DNA of 64,000 nucleotides from Streptomyces sindenensis. GTDB taxonomy: Bacteria; Actinomycetota; Actinomycetes; Streptomycetales; Streptomycetaceae. Shown here in pieces: positions 8,134-16,449 of this stretch (its first letter is position 1; each line of letters begins with the position of its first letter). The notes beneath the pieces were generated by a model. That model ran no database searches, was not told the DNA's origin, and worked only from the letters and a program-made list of their open reading frames with translations. The translations under genes were made by a program, and so were the position numbers. The stretch lies in assembly GCF_014649035.1 (NCBI RefSeq), contig NZ_BMSG01000010.1, forward strand, positions 124,001 through 188,000, given 5' to 3'.

Positions 8134-9408
8134 ATGGACATCGACGGTTCAGACGCCGAAAGCGGCGACGAGGCCAAGGGCGAGGACCAGCAGTCAGCCG
8201 AGGAGAAGCCCAGGGCTCGTCGGGGGACCGGTGCCGCGTTCTCCAGCGATGTCGAGAGGATTCTGCTGGGACCAGGCAGTCTGGCTTCGTCCTTCGCGAA
8301 GGCCCGTGAGTTCATCAATGTGGTGCATTCTGCTTTCGATTCAGCGCAGGGCGCCTGGGCGCAATCCGGCGCTGCGGAAGCGGCCGCGCGGCTAGATTCG
8401 GGGCTCCAGAGCGCGTTCCGCGGTCAGGGTGACGCTGCCGCTGCTGCCGCTGCGAGTATGCGGTTGATGGATCAGCTCACCCCACTGGACCGGGCCGTAT
8501 CTGAGTTCGCTGTGACCTCACAGCTGGCTGAGCAGATGGCGGTGTCCAGTGCCCTCACCAGCTGGCGATCCGCGCTTGAGGCCAACAGCCGAATCGAGGC
8601 CAGGCTCCGAGGACTGCCAGTTCCCTCACCGCTGTTCTCCGATTTGGCGCAGATCAGCCGGACGCAGGTCGACCTAACCGACTGGGCGGTTCTCCGCGCT
8701 CCTGGCCGAGGGTTGCTCAGCGAGACGAGTGGCATGCCGGTGGCGGCGTGGCGGCACCTCGTCGCAGATGCCGTTGACGACGAGGACGAGCTTCCGACGG
8801 TGGTGGCGACCGGCCGTACGAATCTCTCGCTGTTGGGAACGGATCTGCTCACCTCGACGGATGCAGATCCTGGGCTGATTGCCGAGGGCGCGGACCGAGT
8901 CGAGTCTGAGATCGTCGAACCGTGGATGGCCGCTCGGCAGAAGGTCGTAGCCGACTTGTATGTGGTGCTCAGACGAATTGACCCCAAAATTCCAGAGCTG
9001 TTGAACGGTGCGTGGGACGACATCAACCGAAACGGGCCGGCGGCTGCGGAGAAGGCTGCCAACTGCGCCGTCGAGGCTCTGGACCGTGCGCTGCGGCATG
9101 CGGCCCCTGACGATGCTGTTCGCGCCTGGCATGCCGAGAACGGGCGGTCGGCCAAGGAGTGGGAGGGGCAGGACAGACCACCCCGTTCACTTCGAGTGCG
9201 GTATCTGTTCCGCGACCTCGCTGGGCCCCGCGACCTCGTCGTGAGTCAGGTTGATGCCTTCGCGAAGACCTTCGGGCGACTCCGCGGGCGTCTTGAGAGC
9301 GTCAAGCATGCTTCGCAAGGCGACTTGGTAGCGGTGCAGGCGCTGGTGATCAATGCGGAGACTCTCTTGATCACTCTGTTCCTGAGTACGGGTTTTCCAG
9401 ATAGCTGA
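8134..9408 (+). CDS. uncharacterised cargo protein, helical, possible nuclease-associated
   Basis: A 424-aa protein with a good start: ATG 8134 after GGAGGG. The first 35 residues are acidic and disordered (EDQQSAEEKPRARR). The rest is predicted mainly helical, Ala-rich around residues 80-110, with a conserved-looking C-terminal block (FAKTFGRLRGRLESVKHASQ). The spacing R-x5-H in RLESVKH could fit a HEPN-type RNase motif, but that is weak evidence. No signal peptide or membrane span is seen. It is the first gene from the left end of the element and converges with the HEPN-like gene at 9579-11027. I do not recognise the family; a defence role is speculation from context. Confidence 0.6.
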   Translation: MDIDGSDAESGDEAKGEDQQSAEEKPRARRGTGAAFSSDVERILLGPGSLASSFAKAREFINVVHSAFDSAQGAWAQSGAAEAAARLDSGLQSAFRGQGDAAAAAAASMRLMDQLTPLDRAVSEFAVTSQLAEQMAVSSALTSWRSALEANSRIEARLRGLPVPSPLFSDLAQISRTQVDLTDWAVLRAPGRGLLSETSGMPVAAWRHLVADAVDDEDELPTVVATGRTNLSLLGTDLLTSTDADPGLIAEGADRVESEIVEPWMAARQKVVADLYVVLRRIDPKIPELLNGAWDDINRNGPAAAEKAANCAVEALDRALRHAAPDDAVRAWHAENGRSAKEWEGQDRPPRSLRVRYLFRDLAGPRDLVVSQVDAFAKTFGRLRGRLESVKHASQGDLVAVQALVINAETLLITLFLSTGFPDS

Positions 9409-9447
9409 CTATGCGCAGGCCCCTGGCTGCGGCTGCGCATGGTCAGC
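9404..9447. terminator. long hairpin between convergent cargo genes
   Basis: GCTGACTATGCGCA (9404-9417) pairs with TGCGCATGGTCAGC (9434-9447) over 14 bp with one mismatch. The stop codon of the upstream gene (9406-9408) lies in the left arm. An alternative stem, GGCC(C)CTGGCTG (9418-9429) with CAGCCAGGGCC (9444-9454), would compete with it. The location between convergent genes suggests a bidirectional terminator. Confidence 0.55.
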
Positions 9448-9578
9448 CAGGGCCTGCTGTTCAGCTGATGCCGTCCATCAGGGCGACGCGGTCCGTGTCG
9501 AGGAGGACCACGGAGATGCGGTGCCGCGCACTTGCCGGGCGGGGTTGGAGGTCGCCAGGCTGACGTGCCGCTGGCTCG

Positions 9579-11027
9579 TCAGTCTTCGAAGCGCTTGAGC
9601 TGGGCCTTGATTCCCGAGTCCTTCGCCAGCAGGTGGGGCTGGCCAGGGAAGCCCTGAACGGCCTCGAATAGTTCGCGATCGGTGCGGCCAGTCAGCTTGC
9701 TCCCGATCAGTCCGAGAAGCTCGGTCCACTTCTCCTGCGGGAGAGGCCATTGGAGCTTGCTGGCGATCACGGGGTCCGCGAATGCCCTCAGGGCCAGTGA
9801 CGCTTGTTGCGGGTCGAACCTGGTGATCAGGTCGCGATAGACGGGGTCAGCGTTGACGGCGACGCCGTTGCCGTTGGTCAGGAAGACCTCGACGATGCCA
9901 AGAACGTACTTCCGGCTCAGGCCCTCCGGGACGTCGCCATGCTGTCCCACGAGTTCCTGGAGGCGACGGGCGATCGACGGCTCGTTGTAGAAGTTGTTCC
10001 AGTTGTTGTGGGCGTCGATCAGCTCGTCCAGGGCGGCGTCGATCTCCCAGGCCCTCTCCTCGGACGGGAGGTAGGTGGCGCCGTTGACCAGGTCGATGAG
10101 CTGTCGGGCGAGGTCCGCCTGTTCTTGGTCGCCGTTGGCTCGGAACCGGCCGAGTCGGAACCCGAAGTTGTATCGAGCCTCGTCCGAGACCTGGTTCCAG
10201 AGCTCGGGCCAGAGCCGGCGGATGTTGTCCAGGGTCTCCGGACCAGTGGTGAGGTCGGTGTAGCGGCCGAAGAATCCGGAGGCGAGCGGGTCGGCTTGGA
10301 CCGGCGGGAGGTTCACGAAGAAGGAGCTGATCTCCTTGATCGCGCCGTCGTCGAGCCGCTTCTCCTTGACCTTGACGAGGAGCTTCTTGACCTGGGCGGT
10401 GATCTGGTCGTAGGGCAGCGTGATCGCGTGTTTGATGCAGGCCCCCAGCCAGTGGGCCAGCTGGAGACCGTCCAGCTGGACCTGGTTGGGATGGGCCGCG
10501 CTCGCCCAGTTCCGCATGTAGCGGATGAGGTCGAGTTCCTGGAAGCCGATGTCGCTGATCAGCCCGATCTCCCGGCAGCCGCTCAGCAGCTTCTGATCAT
10601 CGAGCTTGGGGAGGTCGTCCTCGTCCTTGAGCTCCTTGCGCTTGTTGTCGGACTTCTCAGCGACTTCGTAGAAGTACTGGAGGTCGAAGTTCACGACACG
10701 CTTGCGAAGCTCGAGGACAGTCTCGTCCCAGAGGTAGTTCAGGGCTGCATCGAAGAGGCCGACAGATCCTGCGATGATCATCTTGGAGATGTAGTTGGCT
10801 TGCCCCCGCTTCTCGAAGGGGAGCTTGGCGAGCGCGAAGGCGGTGCTCTTCATTAGGACATGTCGCTCTCCCAGCTCGACCAGGATGCCGTCCGTCGGAA
10901 GGCCCGACTCCGCGATGATGCCGAGGACGAGATCCTCAAACGTCTGCAGTCCCTGAAGGGCCGTCTCACTCGCCTCAGCCACGACCTCACTGGCCGTCCG
11001 AGGCTCCAGGTGTCCAGTCACGATCAC
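9579..11027 (-). CDS. HEPN-like cargo protein (possible defence RNase)
   Basis: A 482-aa protein starting at GTG 11025-11027, with no strong ribosome-binding site, so the start may be later (MKSTAFALAKL is in frame). Residues about 170-195 contain GFQELDLIRYMRNWASAAHP. RNWASAAH fits the RN-x(4-6)-H signature of HEPN RNases, which are frequent in toxin and abortive-infection systems. The C-terminal half (GRTDRELFEAVQGFPGQPHLL) is unrecognised helical sequence. Base composition and codon use are less GC-biased than in the core genes, consistent with transfer. It converges with the 424-aa gene, and the two may be independent. Reading the motif as HEPN is an inference. Confidence 0.65.
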   Translation of the reverse strand: MIVTGHLEPRTASEVVAEASETALQGLQTFEDLVLGIIAESGLPTDGILVELGERHVLMKSTAFALAKLPFEKRGQANYISKMIIAGSVGLFDAALNYLWDETVLELRKRVVNFDLQYFYEVAEKSDNKRKELKDEDDLPKLDDQKLLSGCREIGLISDIGFQELDLIRYMRNWASAAHPNQVQLDGLQLAHWLGACIKHAITLPYDQITAQVKKLLVKVKEKRLDDGAIKEISSFFVNLPPVQADPLASGFFGRYTDLTTGPETLDNIRRLWPELWNQVSDEARYNFGFRLGRFRANGDQEQADLARQLIDLVNGATYLPSEERAWEIDAALDELIDAHNNWNNFYNEPSIARRLQELVGQHGDVPEGLSRKYVLGIVEVFLTNGNGVAVNADPVYRDLITRFDPQQASLALRAFADPVIASKLQWPLPQEKWTELLGLIGSKLTGRTDRELFEAVQGFPGQPHLLAKDSGIKAQLKRFED

Positions 11028-11031
11028 GAGC

Positions 11032-11289
11032 CTAGAGGAGGCGACCCGAACGCAGTGGCGGATTATCCGATGACTGGCTGTGGCTGTGCCGGAGGGGGAT
11101 CGCCCCTGCTGGGGAGCGTCGGGACGGCCGGCTCGGGCGCCGCCGCGACAGGCTCGGGGCGATTCGCTGGCGGAGGGCGTCGTCCTTGATGAGGATCTCG
11201 CGCCAACCGTTCGGTGTCCGCTCGGCCCGGATTCGCGAGCCTTCCATGAGAATCGCCGGTATCCCGGTGGCAGCCACGCGGGTCAGCAA
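11032..11289 (-). CDS. small hypothetical ORF (doubtful)
   Basis: A frame of 85 codons from a TTG at 11287-11289; ATG 11247 in the same frame is an alternative start. The segment MEGSRIRAERTPNGWREILI looks protein-like, whereas the last 40 residues are Arg/Ser/Pro-rich and look like non-coding translation. No ribosome-binding site is visible for any start. It lies just upstream of, and in the same direction as, the HEPN-like gene. It could be an eroded gene. Confidence 0.25.
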   Translation of the reverse strand: MLTRVAATGIPAILMEGSRIRAERTPNGWREILIKDDALRQRIAPSLSRRRPSRPSRRSPAGAIPLRHSHSQSSDNPPLRSGRLL

Positions 11290-11349
11290 CGTATGTCACC
11301 CTGGCAAAGCATCACAACACCACCAAAGTGACGCCAAGTTGGGGGCTCC

Positions 11350-11877
11350 ATGAACGATTGGCTCAACCGCACGATCAGGGATGACCACCGAGCCAAGGGG
11401 GATCTCCGCGAGTACGTGTATGAGATTCCGGTTCCGGCTGAGTCTGCTGAGGGTGCGGAGCTCAGCGGAACTGCGCTGCTGAGGTTGACGGCCGAGCCGA
11501 GCCCGTCCTGGGGTGGCGTTCAGGCGAGCAATGGGTCCTCCAGCGGTCCGGAAACCAACTGGAAGTACATCTTGCGAACGCAGGTCCGGCGGGCCTCTGG
11601 CGGCGTCATCGTGGCCGAGCCGTTCGGCGGGGATCTGCCGTTCACGGTGACAGGCGTCGGCCCGTGGGAGGCAGAGCCTGAAGGCGGCTTCGATCCCGAT
11701 GTCCTCGCAGCCCGCCTCCTCGCGTTCGTGAGCGACTGGCGTCGGCCGGAAGAACCACTCACCCCGGACCAGCGTGAGTGGTTTGGCTGGCTCGGCCCTG
11801 CGGTCGACACACTGCTGCCGACAGAGGAGGAAGCCGCCGTGGAGTGGATCCGTGCCCACCGGTCGGCTGATCAGTAG
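11350..11877 (+). CDS. hypothetical acidic cargo protein
   Basis: A 175-aa soluble protein with ATG 11350 preceded by a G-rich TTGGGGG site. It is rich in Glu, Pro and Trp (VSDWRRPEEPLTPDQREWFGWLG), with no signal peptide, membrane span or known motif. It is monocistronic: the upstream gap contains only the doubtful minus-strand ORF, and a strong hairpin follows at 11942-11973. I do not recognise the family. An immunity- or adaptor-type role cannot be judged from sequence. Confidence 0.55.
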   Translation: MNDWLNRTIRDDHRAKGDLREYVYEIPVPAESAEGAELSGTALLRLTAEPSPSWGGVQASNGSSSGPETNWKYILRTQVRRASGGVIVAEPFGGDLPFTVTGVGPWEAEPEGGFDPDVLAARLLAFVSDWRRPEEPLTPDQREWFGWLGPAVDTLLPTEEEAAVEWIRAHRSADQ

Positions 11878-11941
11878 GCACCGGAAGCCCGCGCTCAAGT
11901 CGACTCCCCAGCGTTCCTGATAAGCCGGGAAGTCGCACCGT

Positions 11942-11973
11942 CGGCCGACACCCAAGTCTCCGGGTGTCGGCCG
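11942..11973. terminator. 12-bp hairpin terminator between convergent genes
   Basis: CGGCCGACACCC (11942-11953) and GGGTGTCGGCCG (11962-11973) pair perfectly around an 8-nt loop, followed by TTTC. The hairpin lies between the plus-strand gene ending at 11877 and the minus-strand Nudix gene ending at 12046, so it can serve both. Confidence 0.75.
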
Positions 11974-12045
11974 TTTCGCTGAAGGCGCCGTTCATCGGTT
12001 GGCCGGAAGCGTCCTCGTTCTCCGGCTCTCGGTTCTGTCAGTCCC

Positions 12046-12657
12046 TCACTCGCCCGCGATGGGCCAGGGTTCCGCGAGGGGGAGCTGGCCGTTCATAGCG
12101 GCGTCGCTGTCGGCGTCGAGGAGGACTGCGGCGATGAGGTGCCGCAGGGTCGGGTCGGTGACCTCGTCGATATCGCGCCAGGCGGCGTCGGAGACCTCTT
12201 CGGTCTGGAGTTCGCCGATGTCGGCGGTGGTGCGGAAGAGGAAGCGGAAGTCGAAGTGGTGGTGGGCGGGCTCGTCCTTGGCGGGGTTGGCGTCGATGGG
12301 GTGGACGTCGATGTGGAGGGGGGTCTGGCTGTGCGGGGTGACGACGTGGGGCGGGATGCCGGTCTCCTCGGTGAGCTCGCGGCCGGCGGCCTGGAGAAGG
12401 GTGCCGTCAGAGGCTTCAAGGTGGCCGCCCGGCAGCAGCCACTTGCCGGTGGCGTTGTGAAGAATGTGCAGGATGCGGCTGTCGGGGCCGATGAGGATCG
12501 CGCCGGCGGTGACGTGTCCGGGCAGCGTCTTGCGGCTGGTGAGGTCGGCGCCGTCGTCCAGGAGACCGAGGACGACGCCGAGCTCGGTCTTGGCCTCGGG
12601 GTGCTGGTCGAGGTAGCCGGCGAGGGTGGTGCGGATGTGGTCTGCCGTGATGGCCAT
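12046..12657 (-). CDS. Nudix hydrolase
   Basis: A 203-aa protein; ATG at 12655-12657 follows AGGTG (a GTG at 12666 overlaps the previous stop and is an alternative). The Nudix box is GGHLEASDGTLLQAAGRELT followed by EETGI; the REL-x-EE-x-G core that binds Mg is intact, and the first Glu position is Gly, as in many actinobacterial GGHxE variants. An N-terminal helical extension of about 45 residues precedes the Nudix fold. The family hydrolyses nucleoside-diphosphate-linked compounds, often as housecleaning or in nucleoside pathways. It is the last gene of a five-gene minus-strand run and follows the SAH-hydrolase-like gene almost without gap. The substrate is unknown. Confidence 0.88.
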   Translation of the reverse strand: MAITADHIRTTLAGYLDQHPEAKTELGVVLGLLDDGADLTSRKTLPGHVTAGAILIGPDSRILHILHNATGKWLLPGGHLEASDGTLLQAAGRELTEETGIPPHVVTPHSQTPLHIDVHPIDANPAKDEPAHHHFDFRFLFRTTADIGELQTEEVSDAAWRDIDEVTDPTLRHLIAAVLLDADSDAAMNGQLPLAEPWPIAGE

Positions 12658-12662
12658 GGTGA

Positions 12663-13784
12663 TCACCTGTTGAAGTAGTTGAGCCAGGTCGCCGCGATGG
12701 CGGCGCGGTCGGCCGCGGGGACCTCGTGGATGCCGGGGGCGAGGTCTTCGCGGGTGAGCATCCTGATCGCGGCGAGGATCTCGGCCTGGACCAGGAAGAT
12801 GAACGGCCCAACGCTGGCGCCGTGGATGAAGTTGACGGCGTTGCCGCCGTTCGCCAGATAGAAGTAGTGGCCGGTGGTCTGGTAGCGAGTGACGTGGTCA
12901 CCGACACTGGTGCGGGTGTAGACGTCGGGCAGTCCGCCGAGGTCGAGTTCGTCCTCGCTGCTGGTGACGGTGGCGATGTAGGTGCCGTTGCGGAGGTGGG
13001 CGAAGTCCTCGCTCCGCAGGGAGACCGCTCCGGTCGCGCAGAGGACGAGGCCGGCGCCGGCCAGGGCGGCCTCGCGGTCGCGGGCGACGTTGAAGCCCTG
13101 GGAGAGGGCCTGGGTGCGGCGGACGGGGTCGATGTCGAAGACGGTGACGTGGACGCCCTTGGCGTGCAGGAGTCGGGCGATGGAGGAGCCGAGCTTGCCG
13201 AAGCCGATCACGAGGGCGGGTCGGCCGTGGAGGATGTCGCCGCGTCCGCGCATCACGGCCTCGGTGGAGAAGACGACGGACTGGCCGACGAGGAAGTCTT
13301 CGGGGTCCTTGAGCGGGGACCGGGCGACCGAGACGACGGGGCAGGGCAGTTTGTCGAGCTCCTCGTAGCGGCGGTGACCGTTCTCGGTGTCCTCGATCAC
13401 CCCGGCGAGCCGTCCGGTGAAGCGGCTGTGGACCATCTCGAGGGTGGGGGCGAAGTAGCCGCCGACGTCCAGCAGGCAGGTCGTCTCCCCGGCGGCCCGG
13501 GACTCGAGGTAGGCCAGGGCGGTGTCGGGGTCGGCGAACAGCTCGCGGGTGAGGGTGTCGACGACCGTGGTGTGCTCGACCTCGCGCCGGGCGGCGCCGT
13601 CGATGGACTTCGGCTTGGGCAGCACCGCCTTCAGCGCGGTCATCGCCCCGACAGCGCGGACGAAGGAGGGCCGCTCGGGCAGCAGGTGCGTGACGAGGAA
13701 GGCGGCGGTCTTCTCGTCGGGGGCGAAGTCGGTGGCGATCTTGGTGAAGTAGGCGTCCAGCCTGGCGCGCTCGAAGATTTCCAT
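12663..13784 (-). CDS. adenosylhomocysteinase-like NAD-binding protein
   Basis: A 373-aa protein. ATG at 13782-13784 follows GGAGAGGGA. The central Rossmann segment ALVIGFGKLGSSIARLLHAKG, followed by VTVFDIDP, matches the NAD-binding domain of S-adenosylhomocysteine hydrolase. ATGAVSLRSEDFAHLRNGTYI is also typical of that family. It is about 100 residues shorter than canonical SahH. The N-terminal catalytic domain is divergent and lacks the usual motif sets, so it may act on another nucleoside or only bind NAD. Its place between a Nudix hydrolase and a divergent YdcF/WbqC pair suggests a small nucleotide-related pathway. The family call is good; the activity is uncertain. Confidence 0.78.
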   Translation of the reverse strand: MEIFERARLDAYFTKIATDFAPDEKTAAFLVTHLLPERPSFVRAVGAMTALKAVLPKPKSIDGAARREVEHTTVVDTLTRELFADPDTALAYLESRAAGETTCLLDVGGYFAPTLEMVHSRFTGRLAGVIEDTENGHRRYEELDKLPCPVVSVARSPLKDPEDFLVGQSVVFSTEAVMRGRGDILHGRPALVIGFGKLGSSIARLLHAKGVHVTVFDIDPVRRTQALSQGFNVARDREAALAGAGLVLCATGAVSLRSEDFAHLRNGTYIATVTSSEDELDLGGLPDVYTRTSVGDHVTRYQTTGHYFYLANGGNAVNFIHGASVGPFIFLVQAEILAAIRMLTREDLAPGIHEVPAADRAAIAATWLNYFNR

Positions 13785-13836
13785 GGCGATGTCCCTCTCC
13801 GGTGATGAGTCGGGCGGTGCATGGGGGCTGGGTGGT

Positions 13837-14322
13837 TCAGGCGGTGCGGGAGGTGCGACGGGCGAAGCCGAACAGCAGTCGGCCGCGGGCGAGGGCGGCG
13901 TCGAGGTAGGCGTCGACGCGGGGTGCGTCGGCCCACTGGGCGAGCGGGTCGAGCCCGAGGACCAGGGCGGCCCTGCCGTTGTCGTGGACGAGTCGGGTCC
14001 ACTGCGGATGGGCGGGCAGTTTCAGGCCCCAGCGGGCGCCGGGGAACCTCAGCAGGACGTGTGAGCCGACGGTCGCCAGGGTTCCGAGGGTCTCGGGGGC
14101 CGGGTCCTCGGCCCGGGCGAGACCGCCGAGGGTCTCGGCGAGGTGCCGCATGCGGGCCTCGATCGCGGCGGGGGTGTCGTGGCTGGTGCGGCCGAGGCGG
14201 TGGGCCAGCAGGAGGTGGGCGACCTGCTGTCCGTCGGCGGCGGTGCCGGGCCAGGTCCAGGCGCCCAGCGAGGCCAGCAGCCCGGTGTCCGGGCCGGTTG
14301 CGGGGGCGGTGCAGGTCAGCAC
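13837..14322 (-). CDS. hypothetical protein in the SahH-like operon
   Basis: A 161-aa protein starting at a GTG (14320-14322) that overlaps the end of the preceding ATPase gene. It is Ala/Leu/His-rich with no membrane span (AHPQWTRLVHDNGRAALVLGLDPLAQWADAP). I do not recognise a family. The overlap with the ATPase gene and the short gap to the SahH-like gene place it in the same transcription unit, so it is probably a real, co-expressed gene. Confidence 0.6.
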   Translation of the reverse strand: MLTCTAPATGPDTGLLASLGAWTWPGTAADGQQVAHLLLAHRLGRTSHDTPAAIEARMRHLAETLGGLARAEDPAPETLGTLATVGSHVLLRFPGARWGLKLPAHPQWTRLVHDNGRAALVLGLDPLAQWADAPRVDAYLDAALARGRLLFGFARRTSRTA

Positions 14323-14756
14323 GTCTGGGCCTCTTCAACGGCCCGGACGGTCGTGGCCGACGGGGTGGTGGGGAAGTGGGACCAGACGATCTTTCCGAAC
14401 GGCCGGCGGGGATCGATGCCCCAGCGGGCGGCGAGGGCGGTGACGATCACCAGGCCCCGGCCGGTCTCGTCCGCCGCCGGGTCCGGGAAGGCGGGCCCGG
14501 TCAGGGGCTGGTGCAAGTCGCGGCTGTCGTGGACTTCCAGGCGGATCCCGCCGTCGTCGGGCTCCAGACGGACGAGGAAGCCGTGCTCGGCGTCGCTGCC
14601 GTGGGCGAGCGCGTTGGTGGCGAGTTCCGAGACGACCAGGCGGATGTCGCCGGTTTCGTCCAGGCCCCAGGCCCTCAGGGTCCGGGTGGTGAAGTCACGT
14701 GCCGCTTTGACCGACTCGGGCCGGTGGTCGAAGAACCTCTGCGTCGCTTCAGGCAT
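14316..14756 (-). CDS. HATPase_c anti-sigma-type ATP-binding protein
   Basis: A 146-aa single-domain GHKL ATPase of the RsbW/SpoIIAB-like type common in Streptomyces. The N-box is VVSELATNALAHG with the Mg-binding Asn; a DSRDLHQP G1-like box and TGRGLVIVTALAARWG G2 box follow. Such proteins bind sigma factors or partner regulators and are often paired with helix-turn-helix regulators. Here it lies in the operon divergent from the HTH regulator at 15346, so it may control that locus. ATG at 14754-14756. There is no transmembrane or second domain. Confidence 0.85.
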   Translation of the reverse strand: MPEATQRFFDHRPESVKAARDFTTRTLRAWGLDETGDIRLVVSELATNALAHGSDAEHGFLVRLEPDDGGIRLEVHDSRDLHQPLTGPAFPDPAADETGRGLVIVTALAARWGIDPRRPFGKIVWSHFPTTPSATTVRAVEEAQTC

Positions 14757-14763
14757 GGGGGCC

Positions 14764-15189
14764 TCACGTGTCGTGGTCCAAGGCGGGGGCGGGACTGCGG
14801 CGGCGGGCTCGTTCGGGCCTGGCCCCGGCGGGGCCGGAGGTGTCCGAGCGGGGGCCGCGGACCAGCAGCAGCCGGGCGCCGGAGGTGGTGATCCGGGCTT
14901 GGCGGGGGGCGGCTATCGCCTTCGGCCCGAGGTGCGAGAGGGCGGGCAGGACGACGCCGTAGGTGCCGTGCAGTTCCAGGACGTCCAGCAGGCCGGTGAA
15001 CGCGGCCGACCGCTCGGTGCCGGCCGCCCGTTCGGTGAAGACCCCGTGCAGGGCGAGCTCGTGCCGGCGGCAGTACTCGGCCAGAGCGTCGTGCAGAGCG
15101 TCCTGACGGGCCCGGGAGACCCGCACCAGCCTCAGGAAGCCATAGACGACCGGGCCGCTGACGCCGCGATGCTCGGTGAGGGGCTCCAT
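14764..15189 (-). CDS. resolvase-N-like small protein
   Basis: A 141-aa protein with ATG at 15187-15189, the first gene of the minus-strand operon. The segment VYGFLRLVRVSRARQDALHDALAEYCRRHEL resembles the first half of a serine-recombinase fold. The catalytic Ser-Arg context and DNA-binding tail are missing, so recombination is unlikely. The C-terminus is Arg/Pro-rich and low complexity. Similar small proteins often neighbour Streptomyces HATPase genes. Function unknown. It ends 8 bp before the ATPase start, indicating co-transcription. Confidence 0.6.
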   Translation of the reverse strand: MEPLTEHRGVSGPVVYGFLRLVRVSRARQDALHDALAEYCRRHELALHGVFTERAAGTERSAAFTGLLDVLELHGTYGVVLPALSHLGPKAIAAPRQARITTSGARLLLVRGPRSDTSGPAGARPERARRRSPAPALDHDT

Positions 15190-15345
15190 CGTTCGCAACC
15201 ATCCAAAGGTCCGGTAACTGATGTCACTGGTCAGCCTGGCCCCGCCCCAACCACCGGGGAATGACCGCCTGTTGCACTTCCGTGGCACTTGCGTCTCCCC
15301 ACCCGGCCCGACCGTGCTTCGATGACGGCGGGAAGGGAGCGACGT
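15190..15345. promoter_or_regulatory. divergent promoter region of the cargo cluster
   Basis: These 156 bp separate the minus-strand five-gene operon (first codon 15189) and the plus-strand HTH-ydcF-wbqC operon (first codon 15346). Promoters for both must lie here or inside the gene starts. The stretch around 15200-15235 (GCAACCATCCAAAGGTCCGGTAACTGATGTCACTGG) is AT-richer than its surroundings. I cannot assign an operator with confidence; binding by the adjacent HTH protein is a natural guess. Confidence 0.45.
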
Positions 15346-16449
15346 GTGGCGACCGTGCACCACTGGACCGGGCTGGAGGCCAAGGCACTCCGGCTCGCGC
15401 TGCGGCTGAGCGTCCGCGCGTTCGCCGAACACCTCGGTGTCGGCGTGCGGACCGTCTCCAAGTGGGAGAAGCTCCAGGCGTTAACCGAGCCCCGCCCGGA
15501 CACCCAGGCGATCCTCGACACGGCCCTGGCCCGCGCGGACGCCGCCGCCCATCTGCGGTTCGAGACGTTCCTGTCCGAGGCCGGACGCCCCGGGACGGAG
15601 GCCCCGGGCCGGCGGGTGACGCCCGCTGGGCCGCTGGCCTGGGAGTACGAGTCGTGGACCGACGACCTCGACCGGGCCGTGGTCGCCCTGGCAAGGCAGG
15701 ACTTCACCTTCGCCGAGAGCCTCATCAGCCGGTGGACCAGCCGTTTCACCCCACTGCGGCTCGATGACAGGGGCCTGTATCTCTTCGCCCGCTCGACCGC
15801 CCTCCTCGGCGACCTCCAGCGCGACCAGGGCAGCGTGGTCGGACCCTTGTCCGCCCAGCGTTCCTATGTCACCGCCAAGTCGCTGTTCACCCAGCTCGAC
15901 ATCCCCCGCCGCATCGCTCAGCTCGACCTGTCCCTCGCCGTGGTCGCCGAGATGTCCGGGAAGCTGGAGACCGCCGCCCGCCAGTACGAGCACCTCGCGG
16001 TCGACGACCGGCTCTCCCGCCGGGACCGGGCCCGGTCCCGGCTGTGGGTGGGGACCGCGCTGAGCAAGGACGGCCAGCACGACTATGCGACCCGCGTGAT
16101 GCTGGCCGCGACCCGCGACTTCGAGGACCTCGCCGAACCGGAAGACTGGTCGGTGGCCCACCAGAAAATCGCCCTGGCCCACCGCGGCGCCGGCGACCTC
16201 TCCTCCGCCCTGCACTTCATTACCGTCGCCCGCGGCACCGCCACCACCGACGCCCCCATGCAGAAGGTCCGTCTGGACACCGCCCACGGACACATCCTGC
16301 TGAGCGACCCCGCGACCCGCGATGATGGCCTTCACGTCCTCGACAAGGCCGCGACCATGGCCGCCCGTTTCGGGCTGTCCCACCAGCTGGCCAGCATCGA
16401 GAACATCAAGGCCATGAGCACGGGGCCGTCCGGCCCCGCCAGCCGGTGA
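15346..16449 (+). CDS. HTH regulator with TPR-like C-terminus, contains a TTA codon
   Basis: About 367 aa from GTG 15346, preceded by GGAAGGGAG (ATG 15322 is an alternative). Residues about 8-45 form an XRE-type helix-turn-helix (LRLSVRAFAEHLGVGVRTVSKWEK). The rest is a series of helical pairs resembling TPRs (ARQYEHLAVDDRLSRRDRARSRL, SVAHQKIALAHRGAGDLSSAL), as in Streptomyces sensory XRE-TPR regulators. Codon 15481-15483 is TTA, the rare leucine codon read by the bldA tRNA, so translation may be limited to late growth. The stop overlaps the ydcF-like GTG. It probably regulates the two divergent operons. The ligand is unknown. Confidence 0.85.
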   Translation: MATVHHWTGLEAKALRLALRLSVRAFAEHLGVGVRTVSKWEKLQALTEPRPDTQAILDTALARADAAAHLRFETFLSEAGRPGTEAPGRRVTPAGPLAWEYESWTDDLDRAVVALARQDFTFAESLISRWTSRFTPLRLDDRGLYLFARSTALLGDLQRDQGSVVGPLSAQRSYVTAKSLFTQLDIPRRIAQLDLSLAVVAEMSGKLETAARQYEHLAVDDRLSRRDRARSRLWVGTALSKDGQHDYATRVMLAATRDFEDLAEPEDWSVAHQKIALAHRGAGDLSSALHFITVARGTATTDAPMQKVRLDTAHGHILLSDPATRDDGLHVLDKAATMAARFGLSHQLASIENIKAMSTGPSGPASR

